A stretch of DNA of 64,000 nucleotides from assembly GCA_027023265.1 (NCBI GenBank), contig JALVVV010000049.1, positions 62,001-126,000 on the forward strand. Direction: 5' to 3'. Positions 61,351 to 64,000 of the stretch are shown here, piece after piece. This stretch comes from DHVE2 group archaeon (GTDB taxonomy: Archaea > Thermoplasmatota > Thermoplasmata > Thermoplasmatales > Aciduliprofundaceae). A program made the position numbers and the translations under genes. The notes below the pieces were generated by a model, which was not told the DNA's origin, made no database searches, and saw only the letters and a list, made by a program, of their open reading frames with translations. Position 1 is the first letter of the stretch. Each line of letters opens with the position of its first letter.

Positions 61351-61809
61351 TCACCCCAGAAATATCGGCACATATATATTGCTGCAAATCCCGTAAACGT
61401 AAATCATTACACCATCGCCGGTTTTGAACGGGGCACCACTGGCATGAATCACGAGATAATCTCCAGAATCGATGGCACCGTCGCCGTTGATGTCGTAAAT
61501 TTTAGCGGTGTAGTTCCCCATAACCCATGTTTTTTGTGAGCCGGGATACTGATGTCCAAAATAATGACCGGATATGTTGAGTGTTATTACGAGGTGCGTC
61601 CAGTTAATCACTTTCTCCGGATATTCGAGAATAATTTCGAATTTCACCGTGCGGTTATCCCCCGACATAGATTTTTCCTTCAAACTCCCCTTTATTTTTT
61701 CGCAGTGGCAGCCACCAATGGGAGTCATAACAAGATACGCCATCCCGGCAACCAGCAAAGCGGAAATCACGGCGAAAATCACCAGAGCAACAACAGTGGA
61801 ACTTCTCAT
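61351..61809 (-). CDS. Divergent type IV pilin-like protein with CxC motif
   Basis: MRSSTVVALVIFAVISALLVAGMAYLVMTPIGGCHC; YDINGDGAIDSGDYLVI. Confidence 0.72.
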   Translation of the reverse strand: MRSSTVVALVIFAVISALLVAGMAYLVMTPIGGCHCEKIKGSLKEKSMSGDNRTVKFEIILEYPEKVINWTHLVITLNISGHYFGHQYPGSQKTWVMGNYTAKIYDINGDGAIDSGDYLVIHASGAPFKTGDGVMIYVYGICSNIYVPIFLG

Positions 61810-61893
61810 ATTCAAATCCCCCACGCGCGTGGATAGAAAACAACAATACTTAAAACCATCGCCCCGCCCATCCATTCAAAAAATAAAAAGGGG

Positions 61894-62409
61894 TTAAATT
61901 TGTATCACGCCGCTGGCCGTGCCATGGTATCCCACTATGCTGAACAAAACCTGGTCCCCGGTGTGAAATACCGGAGGAACAACGGAATCTGCAGGATTAT
62001 CGTCCACGATGCACACGCATAACTTGTCCCCGTCGCTGAACTCTCCGTTTCCGTCCAGGTCGTCCAGCTTAGCTTCGATATGCCACTTCCCGCCGGAAGT
62101 CGCATTGCTCCATATTCCTTTTTCGCCGTCGTATTTCAAAGCGGTAACCGTGTTGTTAAGCACAACCACAATCCTGACGTTGCTGCAGGCGGTTTTTTCC
62201 GGGATTGTCATGGTTATTGTGAAATTCACGCTCCGGGCAAAAGAAGAGCTCGGAATTTCCGTCAGGCTTCCCGTCACTTTGGCCGTGGAAGCGGTTCCAC
62301 CCAGCATGTTCGTGCCCACCAAAACGTACAGCGTGGCAGCGAGAACAACTGTTATGGCAACCATCAAAATCGTGGCAATCACGGGACTCACGCCCTCCTC
62401 TCTTGCCAT
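61894..62409 (-). CDS. Archaeal type IV pilin
   Basis: MAREEGVSPVIATILMVAITVVLAATLYVLVG class III signal/N-terminal pilin domain; LDDLDGNGEFSDGD. Confidence 0.88.
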   Translation of the reverse strand: MAREEGVSPVIATILMVAITVVLAATLYVLVGTNMLGGTASTAKVTGSLTEIPSSSFARSVNFTITMTIPEKTACSNVRIVVVLNNTVTALKYDGEKGIWSNATSGGKWHIEAKLDDLDGNGEFSDGDKLCVCIVDDNPADSVVPPVFHTGDQVLFSIVGYHGTASGVIQI

Positions 62410-62450
62410 TTAAAAACACCCCAAAAAATAAAAAATAGTGGAAGTTGGGA

Positions 62451-62939
62451 TTACTGGGTGGGTATAGTTGTCTGCGCATTTCCAGAATAGCCAGCAATGC
62501 TAACAGACACAGTATATCCACTGAGAGATCCACCAGATATCACAAGCATATCTCCATCGGATAGCTGCCCATTACCATCCAGATCCTGCACGCTTACGGT
62601 GTATGTTGTACTTCCTATCGTGATAGTACCTCCCCCAGTGGTATTCAACGTAGTTTTACCTCCGGTACCAGTTGCAGGTGTGAGCACAACAGTAACCTTG
62701 GTAAAGGCGGCACTTGATGGATTGCTCATAGCAACCCTCAAATAAACAGGTCCGCTACTTGGATTAGACTGCTGCTGGTCATAAGTCAAGCTCGCAATCA
62801 TCTTGTTCGTTCCGCCGGTTCCCATTCCTGCGACCATTATGTACACGGTCGCTGCCAGCACTACCGTAATTGCCACCATCAATATGGTAGCGATTACGGG
62901 GCTCACGCCTTCTTCCTTTTTGTTATATATCTTCTTCAT
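62451..62939 (-). CDS. Archaeal type IV pilin
   Basis: MKKIYNKKEEGVSPVIATILMVAITVVLAATVYIMVAG; VQDLDGNGQLSDGDMLVI. Confidence 0.9.
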   Translation of the reverse strand: MKKIYNKKEEGVSPVIATILMVAITVVLAATVYIMVAGMGTGGTNKMIASLTYDQQQSNPSSGPVYLRVAMSNPSSAAFTKVTVVLTPATGTGGKTTLNTTGGGTITIGSTTYTVSVQDLDGNGQLSDGDMLVISGGSLSGYTVSVSIAGYSGNAQTTIPTQ

Positions 62940-63161
62940 TTTGTTCAGTCCTCCTGCCCGATTGGGCATGTGATATATATTCCCACCCATACTTAAACAT
63001 TTCGCTAAAATCAAGGCATATTTTGAAAATTTTACCGTGATATATGTTATCACTGGGCGTATTTTTAAATTCTAAAATTTAATACAAATTAAATTTTTAA
63101 ACAAGACCACGGGCGTTATTTTTAGAAAATCTTTAAATCCGCAGTTTCATTATCCACCATC

Positions 63162-63812
63162 ATGTATATTATCGTGATAGGTGGCGGCAGGATCGGGGAG
63201 TACCTGGTGAGCATGCTCATTGAAGAGGGCCACGATATCGCGCTCATCGAGAAAGATATTGAGAGGGCAAAGCACATGGCGGAAAATTACGATATTCTTG
63301 TTATCAACGGGGATGGGGGCGAGGCTAAATTCCTTGAAGATGCGGGAATACACAAGGCTGATGTGCTGGTGGCGTGCACGGGGAACGACCAGATTAACTT
63401 CGTGGCCTGCCAGCTTGCTAAGAGCTCTTATTCCGTAAAAAAGGTAATTGCGAGAACAACAAACCCGAGCAACAAAATACTTTACGAGAAGTTAGGCGTG
63501 GACGTGGTGGTCAGCACCACCGAGGCCTCGGCCAAGGCAATTTACGCGGGCATAAAAGGATTCTCCGCTGTTTTGACTTTCAGCAGGGACGTGGAGCTCA
63601 TTTACGCAAGGATTTCAAAAGACTCTCCCCTCAATTCCGCAAAAGTTGGAGACCTGCACATGCCGTGGGGCAGCGTTCTTGCAGCCATTCTGAGAGATGG
63701 TAACATAATGATTCCCACGGAAGACATAGAGCTTAAGGAAGGTGACGAAATAGTGGTAATAAACAAGAAGGGTGTGGAAAGCAAGGTTAGAGAGCTCATC
63801 GGTGGAAAGTAA
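63162..63812 (+). CDS. trkA: TrkA-type potassium channel/uptake regulatory protein
   Basis: MYIIVIGGGRIGEYLVSMLIEEGHDIALIEKD; VINGDGGEAKFLEDAGIHKADVLVACTGNDQINF. Confidence 0.93.
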   Translation: MYIIVIGGGRIGEYLVSMLIEEGHDIALIEKDIERAKHMAENYDILVINGDGGEAKFLEDAGIHKADVLVACTGNDQINFVACQLAKSSYSVKKVIARTTNPSNKILYEKLGVDVVVSTTEASAKAIYAGIKGFSAVLTFSRDVELIYARISKDSPLNSAKVGDLHMPWGSVLAAILRDGNIMIPTEDIELKEGDEIVVINKKGVESKVRELIGGK

Positions 63813-63813
63813 G

Positions 63814-64000
63814 ATGATTAGCAAGGTATGGTATCTGGTTCTGAAACTCATAACGTACATCACTCCTTTCATGATTTTTGACGCCGTTTACGCGTTGCTG
63901 GTTGACCACAGCACCATGCTATCTCTATCATTTCTGTTTCCGGCCATATGGGTCATATTTCTATGGACATTGTTCATGAACAATCCTCCGCCGGAAAAGC
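63814..64000 (+). CDS. N-terminus of membrane protein, probably TrkH-type K+ transporter, truncated by window
   Basis: MISKVWYLVLKLITYITPFMIFDAVYALLVDHSTMLSLSFLFPAIWVIFLWTLFMNNPPPEK; follows trkA directly. Confidence 0.6.
   Translation, partial: MISKVWYLVLKLITYITPFMIFDAVYALLVDHSTMLSLSFLFPAIWVIFLWTLFMNNPPPEK

Overview
The window is archaeal: Rpo7, Rpo10, Kae1-Bud32 fusion, PriL, L18e, LSm, wybutosine and class III pilin genes. It resembles Thermoplasmata, possibly Aciduliprofundum (inference only). The main structure is a 25.0-kb integrated element from about 3855 to 28926, inserted in a tRNA-Leu(GAG) gene. It is bounded by a perfect 52-bp direct repeat (3855-3906 and 28875-28926). Its integrase gene is split by integration (SSV-type logic): the N-terminal part is at the right end and the C-terminal part at the left end. 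Joining them across the repeat restores one 380-codon frame. The island carries a type I restriction-modification locus with extra genes (HEPN, PD-(D/E)XK-like, membrane protein, YgjP-like peptidase), a PrimPol plus P-loop ATPase replication module, an ERCC4-type nuclease, a 1588-aa beta-helix/FN3 surface protein and a decayed IS with a 15-bp target duplication. Several repeated cis-motifs appear confined to the island: a 12-mer GCANYTGCGTAA (7 exact copies, none seen by eye in the flanking 39 kb), a GTTGCACAACC triplet beside the att site, and two related GC-rich non-coding patches. The flanks are mostly ordinary chromosomal genes, with a few unusual architectures (Cys-rich repeat protein beside a SNF2 helicase, AAA-TPR protein with an inserted DUF835-like duplication, four-gene pilin cluster with Ca-binding-like loops). 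All searches were done by eye; no alignments or database searches were run.
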